Below are positions 1-8,184 of a stretch of 37,420 nucleotides of DNA, piece after piece. Source of the DNA: Flavobacteriaceae bacterium (lineage in GTDB: Bacteria; Bacteroidota; Bacteroidia; Flavobacteriales; Flavobacteriaceae); the NCBI GenBank assembly GCA_028825365.1, contig JAPKAF010000010.1, positions 1 to 37,420 of the forward strand, written 5' to 3'. The stretch's first letter is position 1, and each line of letters opens with the position of its first letter. Position numbers and translations under genes: made by a program. Under the pieces are notes generated by a model. It worked only from the letters and a program-made list of their open reading frames with translations, was not told the origin of the DNA and ran no database searches.

Positions 1-60
1 TTTTACTTGACTCCATCCAAATAAAGGGACAAGTAACGATAATAATAGTAATTTTTTCAT
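1..60 (-). CDS. Exported protein, N-terminal signal peptide only (cut by window edge)
   Basis: An ATG at 60 on the minus strand opens a frame that runs off the left edge after 20 codons. The visible residues are MKK, then a Leu-rich hydrophobic stretch, then a W-S-Q ending. That is the usual shape of a flavobacterial Sec signal peptide, with cleavage expected near the Gln. The mature protein is outside the window, so its function cannot be given. It lies downstream of prmC on the same strand with a 114-base gap, so it may have its own promoter. Confidence 0.6.
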   Translation of the reverse strand, partial: MKKLLLLSLLVPLFGWSQVK

Positions 61-110
61 TTGTATAATTTTTATAAGTTAGTATCGATGAAATTTACAC
101 TTAAAGACAA

Positions 111-165
111 AAAAATGTTTTAACTAATTGGGAATATCATTTTAAAAAATAGAAAAATGTTTTAA
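111..165. repeat. Two 13-base direct repeats upstream of the exported-protein gene
   Basis: AAAAATGTTTTAA occurs exactly at 111-123 and again at 153-165, a 42-base period, in the non-coding gap between prmC and the exported-protein start. The spacing is four helical turns, as for paired regulator sites. Such AT-rich sequence can also repeat by chance here. Confidence 0.4.
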
Positions 166-174
166 TTATTGTAA

Positions 175-1011
175 CTAAACCTTTTTAGCACTTACAAACC
201 TGTCTTTACCAAAAGCATCAATTTTTAGATTGATATTGATAAATCCAAAGGCTAATAACAAAGCCTTTATATCATTATACAAATATTCGTTTATTTCAAA
301 GTAAACCTTACCATTAGTTTTTAAGTTTTTATCTGCGAATTTTAAAATCGATATATAGTAAGTAAGTGGATTTAAATCTTTTACAAATAAGGCTAATCCA
401 GGTTCAAAATCAAGAACATTTTTAGACATCAATTTTTTTTCTGACTCTCTAACATATGGTGGGTTAGACACAATTAAATCATATTTTTTATCAGATACAT
501 AGCTGAAAATATCTGCTTCAATAAAATTAACATCCACTTTATTTTGTTTAGCATTTTGTTTAGCTAAATCTAATGCAGAACTACTAACATCAAGCGCATC
601 AACGATAAAACCTTTATTATTTGCTAATGAAATAGAAATACATCCAGTACCTGTTCCAATATCTAAAATTGTAATTCCATTTGTCTCAGATTTAATAATC
701 CAATCTACTAACTCTTCCGTTTCCGGTCTTGGAATTAACGCGGAAGGAGTACAAATAAAATCAAGTCCATAAAAAGATGTTGTCTCTAGTATGTACTGTA
801 TAGGCTCTTCATTTAATAGCCTTATAATTGCTTTTGAGAACATATCAACCTGCTCTTTATTAATCAGCTCCTCGCCTGCCAATAACAGTTTAGTGGGAGA
901 TATATTCAAATACTCTTCACATAGTATTTTAAAAAAAGATAGAATTTCTTCTTTCTGATAAGTGATAGACAATTTAGTTATAAAGTCTTTTTTTAAATCT
1001 TTTAATTTCAT
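175..1011 (-). CDS. prmC: Release factor glutamine methyltransferase
   Basis: PrmC (HemK) uses S-adenosylmethionine to methylate the Gln of the GGQ motif in peptide release factors RF1 and RF2, tuning translation termination in the cytoplasm. The 278-residue product has the family layout: a helical N-terminal domain to about residue 90, an IPRPETE stretch at 93-99, the SAM-binding LDIGTGTG loop at 116-123, and the diagnostic NPPY substrate-amide motif at 183-186. Its length is normal. The start codon overlaps the stop of the upstream GNAT gene by one base (TAATG), which suggests translational coupling. Confidence 0.95.
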   Translation of the reverse strand: MKLKDLKKDFITKLSITYQKEEILSFFKILCEEYLNISPTKLLLAGEELINKEQVDMFSKAIIRLLNEEPIQYILETTSFYGLDFICTPSALIPRPETEELVDWIIKSETNGITILDIGTGTGCISISLANNKGFIVDALDVSSSALDLAKQNAKQNKVDVNFIEADIFSYVSDKKYDLIVSNPPYVRESEKKLMSKNVLDFEPGLALFVKDLNPLTYYISILKFADKNLKTNGKVYFEINEYLYNDIKALLLAFGFININLKIDAFGKDRFVSAKKV

Positions 1012-1511
1012 TACAGATTTTTAATCATATGAATATTACAAGAAAAATGGCTAGTATTTCCAAGTGGTCCATTAATTTTTTTGAATCCAAACTTATCATA
1101 TAATATGATTGCTGATTGAAGTTGCGTAATTGTTTCTAAGTAACATATTTTAAAGTTTGATTCGATAGCAAAATTTAAGCATTTTTGCAGCATTTCTTTA
1201 CCTAAACCTTTACCTCTAATTGATTTTGAAAAATACATTTTTTGAAGCTCACATATATTGTCATCGCCATTTTCTAAAGGCTTAATACCTCCACCTCCTA
1301 CAATAATTCCATTGTACTCAATAATAAAATATTTTTCTCTATCATTTTGATAACTTTCATACATAATATCGGTTTCGCTGTCTGCATATGCTGTTCCTAC
1401 AAGTGGTAATTTTAACTCAACGAAAACATCTCTAATTACGTTTCTAATTTGCAAATTATCTTGCGGTAGAATTTCTCTAATAATATAACTGGAATCTTTC
1501 AATTTTAACAC
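1011..1511 (-). CDS. GNAT-family N-acetyltransferase
   Basis: A 166-residue protein with the GNAT fold. The acetyl-CoA pyrophosphate-binding motif A is visible as R-G-K-G-L-G at residues 99-104, after a beta strand containing Y-F-S-K. The C-terminal part (I-L-Y-D-K-F-G-F) is the usual motif B region. GNAT enzymes transfer acetyl from acetyl-CoA to amines, but the acceptor cannot be read from sequence. It is the first gene of a two-gene minus-strand unit with prmC, so an acceptor linked to translation is possible but unproven. Confidence 0.85.
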   Translation of the reverse strand: MLKLKDSSYIIREILPQDNLQIRNVIRDVFVELKLPLVGTAYADSETDIMYESYQNDREKYFIIEYNGIIVGGGGIKPLENGDDNICELQKMYFSKSIRGKGLGKEMLQKCLNFAIESNFKICYLETITQLQSAIILYDKFGFKKINGPLGNTSHFSCNIHMIKNL

Positions 1512-1713
1512 AATTTATGTAGCGTGAATATACATGAAAAATATAATAATTAATGTATTCAATTAGTAAAAACACTAAACCTAAAGCAGCTATAATTCAT
1601 ACTTAATTAATAAACTAATATATCTGGTTGACTGATTGAATACAGATTTATAATAATATCATAAGATTTAATAGTTAGAATGTATTGTTACTATCTTTAC
1701 TGAAAAAATTTTT

Positions 1714-3054
1714 ATGTCAAAACAGTTTTTAGATTTAGGAGTAAATAAACAATTACAAAAAAGTCTAGTTGATTTAGAAATTTGTACTCCTACAGAAATA
1801 CAAGAACAAACCATACCAGTTATTCTTAGTCAAAAAAAAGATATTACTGTTTTAGCAAAAACTGGTACTGGTAAAACAGTAGCTTTTGGTATTCCTTTAT
1901 TACAGCTAATTGACGTTAAGGACACCAAAATACAAACGTTAATATTGACGCCGACAAGGGAATTAGGACAACAGATTTATAATAATTTAAAGAGTTTTAC
2001 TAATGATAGTACTGAGATTTCAATAAGCTCAACTCTTGGTGGTATTCCAATAAAACCTCAGATTGAAAGTTTAACTAAAACAACACACCTAGTTGTAGCA
2101 ACTCCGGGAAGATTAGTTGACTTAATAAAGCGTGGTGCTATTAGCATAAGTGATTTAAAATACTTGGTTTTAGATGAGGCTGATGAAATGGTAAGTGCAT
2201 TAAAAGAAGAGGTTGATTTTATTATTAAAAAAATCCCTAAATCAAGAAGAACATTACTGTTTACAGCTACCATGTCTGGAGCTATTAAGCAACTAGTTCA
2301 AAATTATATGTCAAAGCATGTCACACACATTGAGGTGGATATGAAAACCAAAGGACATCAAGGGATTGAACATCAATTTGTAGTAGTAGAGCCAATAGAG
2401 AAATTAGACGTTTTACTTCATTTTTTAAATTCTAAAGAAGGAGATCGTGGAATTATTTTTTGTAAAACTAAAGCCGCAGTTAATAAATTAGCAAAGAAAT
2501 TAGCCATAAATAAATTTTCCTCAGGTGCTATTCATGGAAGTTTAACTCAAGGAATACGTGATAGAATTATGGGGCAGTTTAGACTAGGACATATTAATAT
2601 TTTAGTTGCAACTGATCTAGCATCTCGTGGTATTGATGTTAAAGAAATTTCCTATGTTATAAATTATCATTTACCAGATACATATGAAAACTATGTTCAT
2701 CGAAGCGGTCGTACTGCTAGGGCTGGAGCTAAAGGATATGCACTTACTATTTTACAAAAAGAAGAAGTTATAGAAATTGCAGATTTTGAAAAGGAATTAG
2801 GAATTAAATTTAATGAATTTGTAAAGGCAGATGCACAGAGCATTGAAGAGAATAACACTTTAATGTGGGCAAAAAAAATATTTAAAACAAAGCCAAACAG
2901 AGAAGTAGATGGTAATTTCAAAACTAAAGTAAATACTATATTTCATCATCTAACAAAAGAAGAGCTAATAGATAAACTACTAGCTAATCAGTTAGCAATG
3001 CCTAGTAAATCAATAGGTAAAACAGAGGTCATTAAAAAGCATAAAAACAACTAA
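1714..3054 (+). CDS. DEAD-box ATP-dependent RNA helicase
   Basis: A 446-residue RNA helicase that would unwind short RNA duplexes using ATP, acting in ribosome assembly, mRNA decay or cold adaptation. All core motifs can be read: Q-motif near 24-30, motif I AKTGTGKT at 48-55, PTREL at 80-84, TPGR at 130-133, DEAD at 154-157, motif III as TAT at 184-186 instead of the more usual SAT, ATDLASRGID at 299-308, and HRSGRTARAG at 329-338. About 105 residues follow the core and end in a Lys-rich tail. The next gene starts six bases after the stop and is also a DEAD-box helicase, so the pair is probably one transcript. Confidence 0.93.
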   Translation: MSKQFLDLGVNKQLQKSLVDLEICTPTEIQEQTIPVILSQKKDITVLAKTGTGKTVAFGIPLLQLIDVKDTKIQTLILTPTRELGQQIYNNLKSFTNDSTEISISSTLGGIPIKPQIESLTKTTHLVVATPGRLVDLIKRGAISISDLKYLVLDEADEMVSALKEEVDFIIKKIPKSRRTLLFTATMSGAIKQLVQNYMSKHVTHIEVDMKTKGHQGIEHQFVVVEPIEKLDVLLHFLNSKEGDRGIIFCKTKAAVNKLAKKLAINKFSSGAIHGSLTQGIRDRIMGQFRLGHINILVATDLASRGIDVKEISYVINYHLPDTYENYVHRSGRTARAGAKGYALTILQKEEVIEIADFEKELGIKFNEFVKADAQSIEENNTLMWAKKIFKTKPNREVDGNFKTKVNTIFHHLTKEELIDKLLANQLAMPSKSIGKTEVIKKHKNN

Positions 3055-3060
3055 CTAATT

Positions 3061-4374
3061 ATGGCAAATAGTATCAAAAATCAACAAGATATTTTAGCAA
3101 AATTAAATATTAATAGCTTAAATGCGATGCAAGAAGAAGCTGTTTCAGTTATTGAAACAACGACGAATACTATAATATTATCACCTACTGGAACAGGGAA
3201 AACACTAGCGTTTTCATTACCATTATTAAAGACTTTAATATCAGACAGCAAAGAGGTTCAAGCATTAATTTTGGTTCCGTCTAGAGAGCTTGCTATTCAA
3301 ATTGAACAGGTAATTAGATCTATGGGGTCTGGTTATAAAGTAAATGCAGTTTATGGAGGCAGACCTATGTCGAAAGATAAAATTGAAATTAAACATACTC
3401 CTGCAATTTTAATAGGTACTCCTGGACGTGTATTAGATCATTTTAATAATGAGCGTTTTTCCTTAAAACATATTAAGACACTAGTATTGGATGAATTTGA
3501 TAAATCTTTAGAAGATGGTTTTGAGCTAGAAATGAAAGGGATTATTGGAAAACTAGCTAATATTAATAAACGTATTCTAACATCTGCGACTCAAAGTCTT
3601 ACTGTGCCAGGTTTTGTCCGCCTAGACAAGCCAACAACAATTAATTATTTAAAAGAAAAAACAGTATCAAAACTAACAATAAAAACAGTTGTATCTAAGG
3701 AAAAAAATAAACTTAAAACTTTATTAGAGCTAATGCAGCATATCGGTAATCAACCTGGAATTATATTCTGTAATTTAAGAGACAGCATTGGACAGGTAAG
3801 CACGTATTTAGAAAAAAATAAAATTAGTCATGCTTGTTTCTCTGGAGGTATGGAACAGAAAGATAGAGAAAGAGCGTTGATAAAGTTTAGAAATGGAACT
3901 TGTCAAGTATTAGTTGCAACTGATTTAGCTTCTAGAGGTATAGATATTTCGGAAATGAACTATATTATTCATTACGAACTACCTCGCCATGAAGAAGAGT
4001 TCATACACAGAAATGGTAGGACTGCTAGAGTTAATTCAAAAGGCACCGCATATGTATTGAAATGGGAAAAAGAATTACTTCCTGAGTTTATTAAAAATGT
4101 TAAAGGGATAAATATTTCTAAAAAAGCAACTTTTAAGCCCCAGTTTTGGAGTACGCTATTTATATCTGGTGGAAGAAAAGATAAAATTTCAAAAGGAGAT
4201 ATTGCAGGGTTATTTTTTAAGAAAGGAAGCCTAAATAAAGATCAGCTAGGCACAATTGAACTAAAACAAGATTGTGCATTTGTGGCTATACCAATGTCAA
4301 TTGCAAATGAGTTAGTTGAAAAACTAAACAACTCAAGATTGAAAAAGAAAAAAGTAAGAGTTACTCTTTTATAA
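3061..4374 (+). CDS. DbpA-like DEAD-box RNA helicase with DEFD motif II
   Basis: A second RNA helicase, 437 residues, with motif I PTGTGKT at 42-48, PSREL at 73-77, TPGR at 120-123, SAT at 175-177, ATDLASRGID and HRNGRTARV. Motif II reads DEFD (144-147), not DEAD. The catalytic D-E and final D are kept, so ATPase activity is expected. The last roughly 70 residues (from about 365) look like the DbpA RNA-binding domain, an RRM-like fold that in DbpA recognises 23S rRNA hairpin 92. A role in large-subunit maturation is therefore likely. It follows the first helicase by six bases. It is clearly diverged from that gene and not a recent tandem copy. Confidence 0.9.
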   Translation: MANSIKNQQDILAKLNINSLNAMQEEAVSVIETTTNTIILSPTGTGKTLAFSLPLLKTLISDSKEVQALILVPSRELAIQIEQVIRSMGSGYKVNAVYGGRPMSKDKIEIKHTPAILIGTPGRVLDHFNNERFSLKHIKTLVLDEFDKSLEDGFELEMKGIIGKLANINKRILTSATQSLTVPGFVRLDKPTTINYLKEKTVSKLTIKTVVSKEKNKLKTLLELMQHIGNQPGIIFCNLRDSIGQVSTYLEKNKISHACFSGGMEQKDRERALIKFRNGTCQVLVATDLASRGIDISEMNYIIHYELPRHEEEFIHRNGRTARVNSKGTAYVLKWEKELLPEFIKNVKGINISKKATFKPQFWSTLFISGGRKDKISKGDIAGLFFKKGSLNKDQLGTIELKQDCAFVAIPMSIANELVEKLNNSRLKKKKVRVTLL

Positions 4375-4433
4375 ACAAGTATCGTTTTGATAGATAGACT
4401 ATACTTTTCAAAATTTAATACTATTTTTGTTAA

Positions 4434-5438
4434 GTGAATATCCACGAAAAATATATTAATAGATGTATCCAAATTGGTGAAAATGCTGCTCCTTCAGCAT
4501 ACCCCAATCCAAATGTTGGATGTTGTATTGTTCATGAAGATTGTATAATTGGTGAAGGGTTTACAAGTGCTTATGGTGGTAGTCATGCAGAAGTAAATGC
4601 TATTAATTCAGTTGAAAACAAAGATCTTTTAAAAGCATCAACATTATATGTTACTTTGGAGCCTTGTTCTCACTTTGGAAAAACTCCTCCCTGCGCTGAC
4701 CTTATTCTTAAATATAAAATTCCAAAAATATACATAGGAATTAAAGATCCCAACCCTAAAGTAAGTGGTAATGGAATAAAAAGACTAGAAGAATCTGGGA
4801 TTAAAGTTAAGGTTGGTGTATTGTCAAAAAAATGTAAAGAGCATCATAAAATATTTTTAACAAATATTAAAGAAAAACGCCCTTATATTGTTTTAAAGTG
4901 GGCTGAATCTAGCGATTCTTTTATTGCTCCTCTTAAAAAAAAGATCACAAAGCCTGTATGGCTTTCTAATAAATACTCCAGACAACTATCTCATAAGTTA
5001 AGAACAGAGTTTGATTGTATTCTTGTTGGTAGTAAAACTATTATTAGTGACAATCCAATGTTAAATAGTAGAGACTGGTATGGTGAGTCACCAAAAATAG
5101 CAGTAATAAACAAAGCAAATGATTTAGATAGAAATTTGAATATTTTTAAGACAACTTCAGAAGTTCTTATTATTGATAAAAAGTGCATTGATTTTAATCA
5201 AAATATTGCCAAACAAATTTGCTCTTACTTAATTTCAAAAGGAATTTCAAGATTAATTATTGAAGGAGGCACACAAACACTTAATACATTTATTAAAGAA
5301 GATTTGTGGGACGAAATCAAAGTTTTTAAATCTCCTCTAGAAATAAAAGAAGGTATTAAAGCTCCAAAAATACAACTACCAAAAACAAACAAAAAAGAAA
5401 TAATTAAGGACAACTTAATAACCTATCTAAATAACTAG
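4434..5438 (+). CDS. ribD: Bifunctional riboflavin biosynthesis deaminase/reductase
   Basis: RibD performs two consecutive steps of riboflavin synthesis: deamination of the diamino-hydroxy-phosphoribosylaminopyrimidine, then NADPH-dependent reduction of the ribosyl group. The N-terminal zinc deaminase domain shows HAE at 51-53 and the P-C-x-H-x-G-x-T-P-P-C zinc ligands (Cys78, Cys87). The C-terminal reductase domain begins near 150 with LKWAESSD and includes the D-x-I-L-V-G-S-K-T stretch. The length of 334 residues fits. The start is GTG at 4434 and gives the expected N-terminus; no upstream ATG is in frame. The stop lies 4 bases from the convergent thioesterase gene. Confidence 0.94.
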   Translation: MNIHEKYINRCIQIGENAAPSAYPNPNVGCCIVHEDCIIGEGFTSAYGGSHAEVNAINSVENKDLLKASTLYVTLEPCSHFGKTPPCADLILKYKIPKIYIGIKDPNPKVSGNGIKRLEESGIKVKVGVLSKKCKEHHKIFLTNIKEKRPYIVLKWAESSDSFIAPLKKKITKPVWLSNKYSRQLSHKLRTEFDCILVGSKTIISDNPMLNSRDWYGESPKIAVINKANDLDRNLNIFKTTSEVLIIDKKCIDFNQNIAKQICSYLISKGISRLIIEGGTQTLNTFIKEDLWDEIKVFKSPLEIKEGIKAPKIQLPKTNKKEIIKDNLITYLNN

Positions 5439-5442
5439 TTTT

Positions 5443-5835
5443 TTAGATCTTGTCTAATATATAATTTGGACACCTCATTGGTTTATTATTTTTTTTATTT
5501 AAAAATACTAAATGAGTAGTGCCCTTGGTTAGTAGTTCGTTTTTATTATTAAATATATTATAACCAAATTTAATTCTTACCGTTGGAGTCTCTAACAAAA
5601 ATGTTTCGATTGTTAACTCATCATCATAGTAAGCTGATTTTAAAAAACTAGTTTCTAAATAAATAACTGGTAATAATATTCCTTGAGATTCCATTTCTTT
5701 ATAAGAAACTCCTATTTGAGTTATCCAATCTAGTCTACCAATTTCAAAAAATTGAGCATAGTTTCCGTGATAAACAAATCCCATTTGGTCTGTTTCTCCG
5801 TATCGTATTCTAATTTTAGTTATAGTTTTTTTCAT
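5443..5835 (-). CDS. 4HBT/YbgC-like acyl-CoA thioesterase
   Basis: A 130-residue single-domain hotdog-fold thioesterase that would hydrolyse an acyl-CoA. The YbgC/4-hydroxybenzoyl-CoA thioesterase signature is clear near the N-terminus: R-Y-G-E-T-D-Q-M-G, with the likely catalytic Asp16, followed by Y-H-G-N-Y and F-E-I-G-R. The substrate is not determined by sequence. It is divergent from dnaA, with which it shares a 199-base intergenic region. Confidence 0.88.
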   Translation of the reverse strand: MKKTITKIRIRYGETDQMGFVYHGNYAQFFEIGRLDWITQIGVSYKEMESQGILLPVIYLETSFLKSAYYDDELTIETFLLETPTVRIKFGYNIFNNKNELLTKGTTHLVFLNKKNNKPMRCPNYILDKI

Positions 5836-6034
5836 TAATAATTTGTTGATTTATAAAAAAAATAGGTTAAATTTAACAATCGTGTAACATGCGAAAAAAA
5901 AAGTTAATAATCAATGGTTTTTAATTTTTTTTTTTCAAAATTTGTTCACATATTTGCCTTTCAGTTTTATATAGTTTTTTTATAGGCTGTTTTTTCAAAT
6001 TAAACTAACTAAATATTATAAATTTCATCAGTTA

Positions 6035-7462
6035 ATGAATATTACAGCTAACTCTGTCTGGACTAATTGCCTAAAATTTGTAAAAGACAATATTCAACCT
6101 CAGGCATATAAAACCTGGTTTGAACCAATACAAGCTGTTAAATTAACGGACAAATCTCTAAGTGTTCAAGTTCCAAGTAAATTCTTTTACGAATGGCTTG
6201 AAGAGCATTATGTAAAGCTATTAAAAGTTGCCCTAAGAAAAGAATTAGGGGAAGATGCTAAACTAGTTTACATAATAAAAATGGAAAATACTTTTGGTAA
6301 TACAGAACCTTTTACTGAAAAAATACCAAGTTCAAATAACAACCCAACAAATTCTCAAAATGTAACTACTTCAATTAATAAAAAAATTCCTCAATTGAGA
6401 AATCCTTTTATTATTCCTGGAATTCAAAATGTAAAAATTGAATCTCAGTTGAATCCTAACTACACTTTTGAAAACTTCCTTGAAGGTGACTCTAACAGGC
6501 TAGCAAGAAATGCTGGAATAGCAGTTTCTAACAAACCAGGAGGTACATCATTCAATCCATTGTTAATTTTTGGAGGAGTAGGTTTAGGAAAAACCCACTT
6601 AGCACATTCCATTGGAATAGATATTAAAGAAAAATATCCTGAAAGAACTGTTTTATATATAACTGCTGAAAAGTTCACTCAACAGTATATTGAGGCTATT
6701 AAAAAGAATAACAGAAATGATTTTATTCATTTCTATCAAATAATTGATGTTTTAATTGTAGATGACGTTCAGTTCTTATCTGGTAAATCAGGTACACAAG
6801 ATGTATTCTTTCATATTTTTAATCACTTACACCAAAACGGCAAACAGGTTATCTTAACAAGTGATAAGGCTCCTGTGGATATGCAAGACATTGAGTTAAG
6901 GTTATTATCAAGATTTAAATGGGGACTATCTGCTGAGCTTCAAAATCCTGATTTTGAAACAAGGGTATCTATATTAAATAATAAGTTATATCGTGATGGT
7001 GTGACTATGAGTGAAGAAGTTATTGATTATGTTGCAAAAAACATAAAAACTAACGTACGTGAATTAGAAGGTGCCATTATATCACTTATAGCTCAAGCTT
7101 CATTTAACAGAAAAGAAATTACTATTTCTTTAGCTAAAGAAATAGTTGAAAAATTTGTTAAGAATACTAAGAGAGAAGTCTCTATAGATTATATACAAAA
7201 AACAGTCTCTGATTATTTCCAAATGGAAGTTAGTACATTGCAGTCAAAGACCAGAAAAAGACATATAGTTCAAGCTAGACAATTAGCTATGTTTTTTGCA
7301 AAGAAATTTACAAAAGCCTCATTAGCAAGTATAGGTTCTCAAATTGGAAAAAGAGACCATGCTACAGTTCTACATGCTTGTAAAACTGTTGATAATCTTT
7401 CCTCTACTGATAAACAGTTTAGAAAATACGTTGAGGATTTAGGAAAAAAGCTCTCTATCTAA
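6035..7462 (+). CDS. dnaA: Chromosomal replication initiator protein DnaA
   Basis: DnaA binds DnaA boxes at oriC, oligomerises with ATP and opens the duplex to load the DnaB helicase. The 475-residue protein has all four domains: domain I (about 1-85, W-x-x-C and T-W-F-E-P), a short Asn/Pro/Thr-rich linker (about 88-125), the AAA+ domain with Walker A GGVGLGKT at 180-187 and Walker B LIVDDVQ at 240-246, and domain IV with the DNA-binding signature KRDHATVLHA at 439-448. The ATG at 6035 gives the standard N-terminus. No DnaA-box cluster is visible in the flanks, so an adjacent origin is not supported. Confidence 0.97.
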   Translation: MNITANSVWTNCLKFVKDNIQPQAYKTWFEPIQAVKLTDKSLSVQVPSKFFYEWLEEHYVKLLKVALRKELGEDAKLVYIIKMENTFGNTEPFTEKIPSSNNNPTNSQNVTTSINKKIPQLRNPFIIPGIQNVKIESQLNPNYTFENFLEGDSNRLARNAGIAVSNKPGGTSFNPLLIFGGVGLGKTHLAHSIGIDIKEKYPERTVLYITAEKFTQQYIEAIKKNNRNDFIHFYQIIDVLIVDDVQFLSGKSGTQDVFFHIFNHLHQNGKQVILTSDKAPVDMQDIELRLLSRFKWGLSAELQNPDFETRVSILNNKLYRDGVTMSEEVIDYVAKNIKTNVRELEGAIISLIAQASFNRKEITISLAKEIVEKFVKNTKREVSIDYIQKTVSDYFQMEVSTLQSKTRKRHIVQARQLAMFFAKKFTKASLASIGSQIGKRDHATVLHACKTVDNLSSTDKQFRKYVEDLGKKLSI

Positions 7463-7472
7463 AAATAAAACT

Positions 7473-8180
7473 ATCAAAGGTAACTTATATCTAATTCCAA
7501 ATACTTTAGGGGATAACGAACCTTTAGAGGTGCTACCTCTTTCAGTAAAAAATATTGTTGAAGCAACAGATTATTATTTATTTGAAAATGAGAAAGCTGG
7601 CAGAAAATTTATTAAAAAAATCACTCCCTCTAAAGCACAAAATTCGCTTAAAATAAATTTAATAAATAAGTTTACAGTAAATGAAGAGTTAAACTCTTTT
7701 TTAGATCCAATACATCAAGGTCATAATATTGGTTTAATTTCAGACGCCGGTTGCCCAGGAGTTGCTGATCCAGGATCAGATATAATAAAAATAGCTCATC
7801 AATCAAATATAAAAGTAATTCCACTTGTAGGTCCATCTTCAATTCTACTTGCAATTATGAGTTCAGGGTTAAATGGTCAAAACTTTGCTTTTAATGGATA
7901 TCTCCCTATTGACAAGTCAGAAAAAAGAAATAAAATCAAAGAATTAGAGAAAATTTCTGCTCAAAAAAATCAATCTCAAATATTTATCGAAACACCATAT
8001 AGAAACAATAAAATGATTGAGGATTTAACGAGAACTTTAAATGGTGACACTAGCCTTTGTATAGCTTGCGACCTTACTCTAAATAGTGAATACATAAGAA
8101 CATTATCAATTAATGAGTGGAAGAAAAATAAAATTAATATTGATAAAAAACCAGCAATATTTATTATCCACAAAGACTAA
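7473..8180 (+). CDS. RsmI-like SAM-dependent methyltransferase, non-canonical start
   Basis: A tetrapyrrole-methylase-fold SAM methyltransferase related to RsmI, which 2'-O-methylates C1402 of 16S rRNA. The S-D-A-G-C-P-G-V-A-D-P-G motif and the following V-G-P-S-S-I stretch are the family signature. Homologous sequence begins well before the first usual start codon (GTG 7530): the frame from 7476 reads K-G-N-L-Y-L-I-P-N-T-L-G-D, the conserved first strand. Between the in-frame stop at 7440 and 7530 there is no ATG, GTG or TTG. I place the start at ATC 7473, 10 bases after the dnaA stop, giving 235 residues. An assembly error or initiation at ATT 7491 are alternatives. Confidence 0.8.
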   Translation: MKGNLYLIPNTLGDNEPLEVLPLSVKNIVEATDYYLFENEKAGRKFIKKITPSKAQNSLKINLINKFTVNEELNSFLDPIHQGHNIGLISDAGCPGVADPGSDIIKIAHQSNIKVIPLVGPSSILLAIMSSGLNGQNFAFNGYLPIDKSEKRNKIKELEKISAQKNQSQIFIETPYRNNKMIEDLTRTLNGDTSLCIACDLTLNSEYIRTLSINEWKKNKINIDKKPAIFIIHKD

Positions 8181-8184
8181 ATGT

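Noticed and set aside
2058-2273. Open frames opposite the DEAD-box, dnaA, lptG, accA and VPS10 genes
   Set aside because: They lie wholly within well-supported genes on the other strand, have low-complexity or hydrophobic composition, and match no family.
5836-6034. AT-rich region before dnaA as a replication origin
   Set aside because: It has a long T tract and a TTGTTCACA that is two mismatches from a DnaA box, but no cluster. The region may only hold the dnaA promoter, with a CATATTTG one mismatch from the -7 consensus at 5949-5956.
8164-8172. Perfect DnaA box TTATCCACA near dnaA, suggesting oriC
   Set aside because: It is a single copy inside the 3' end of the methyltransferase coding sequence, fully explained by the codons for I-I-H-K. 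No second box or clear unwinding region accompanies it.
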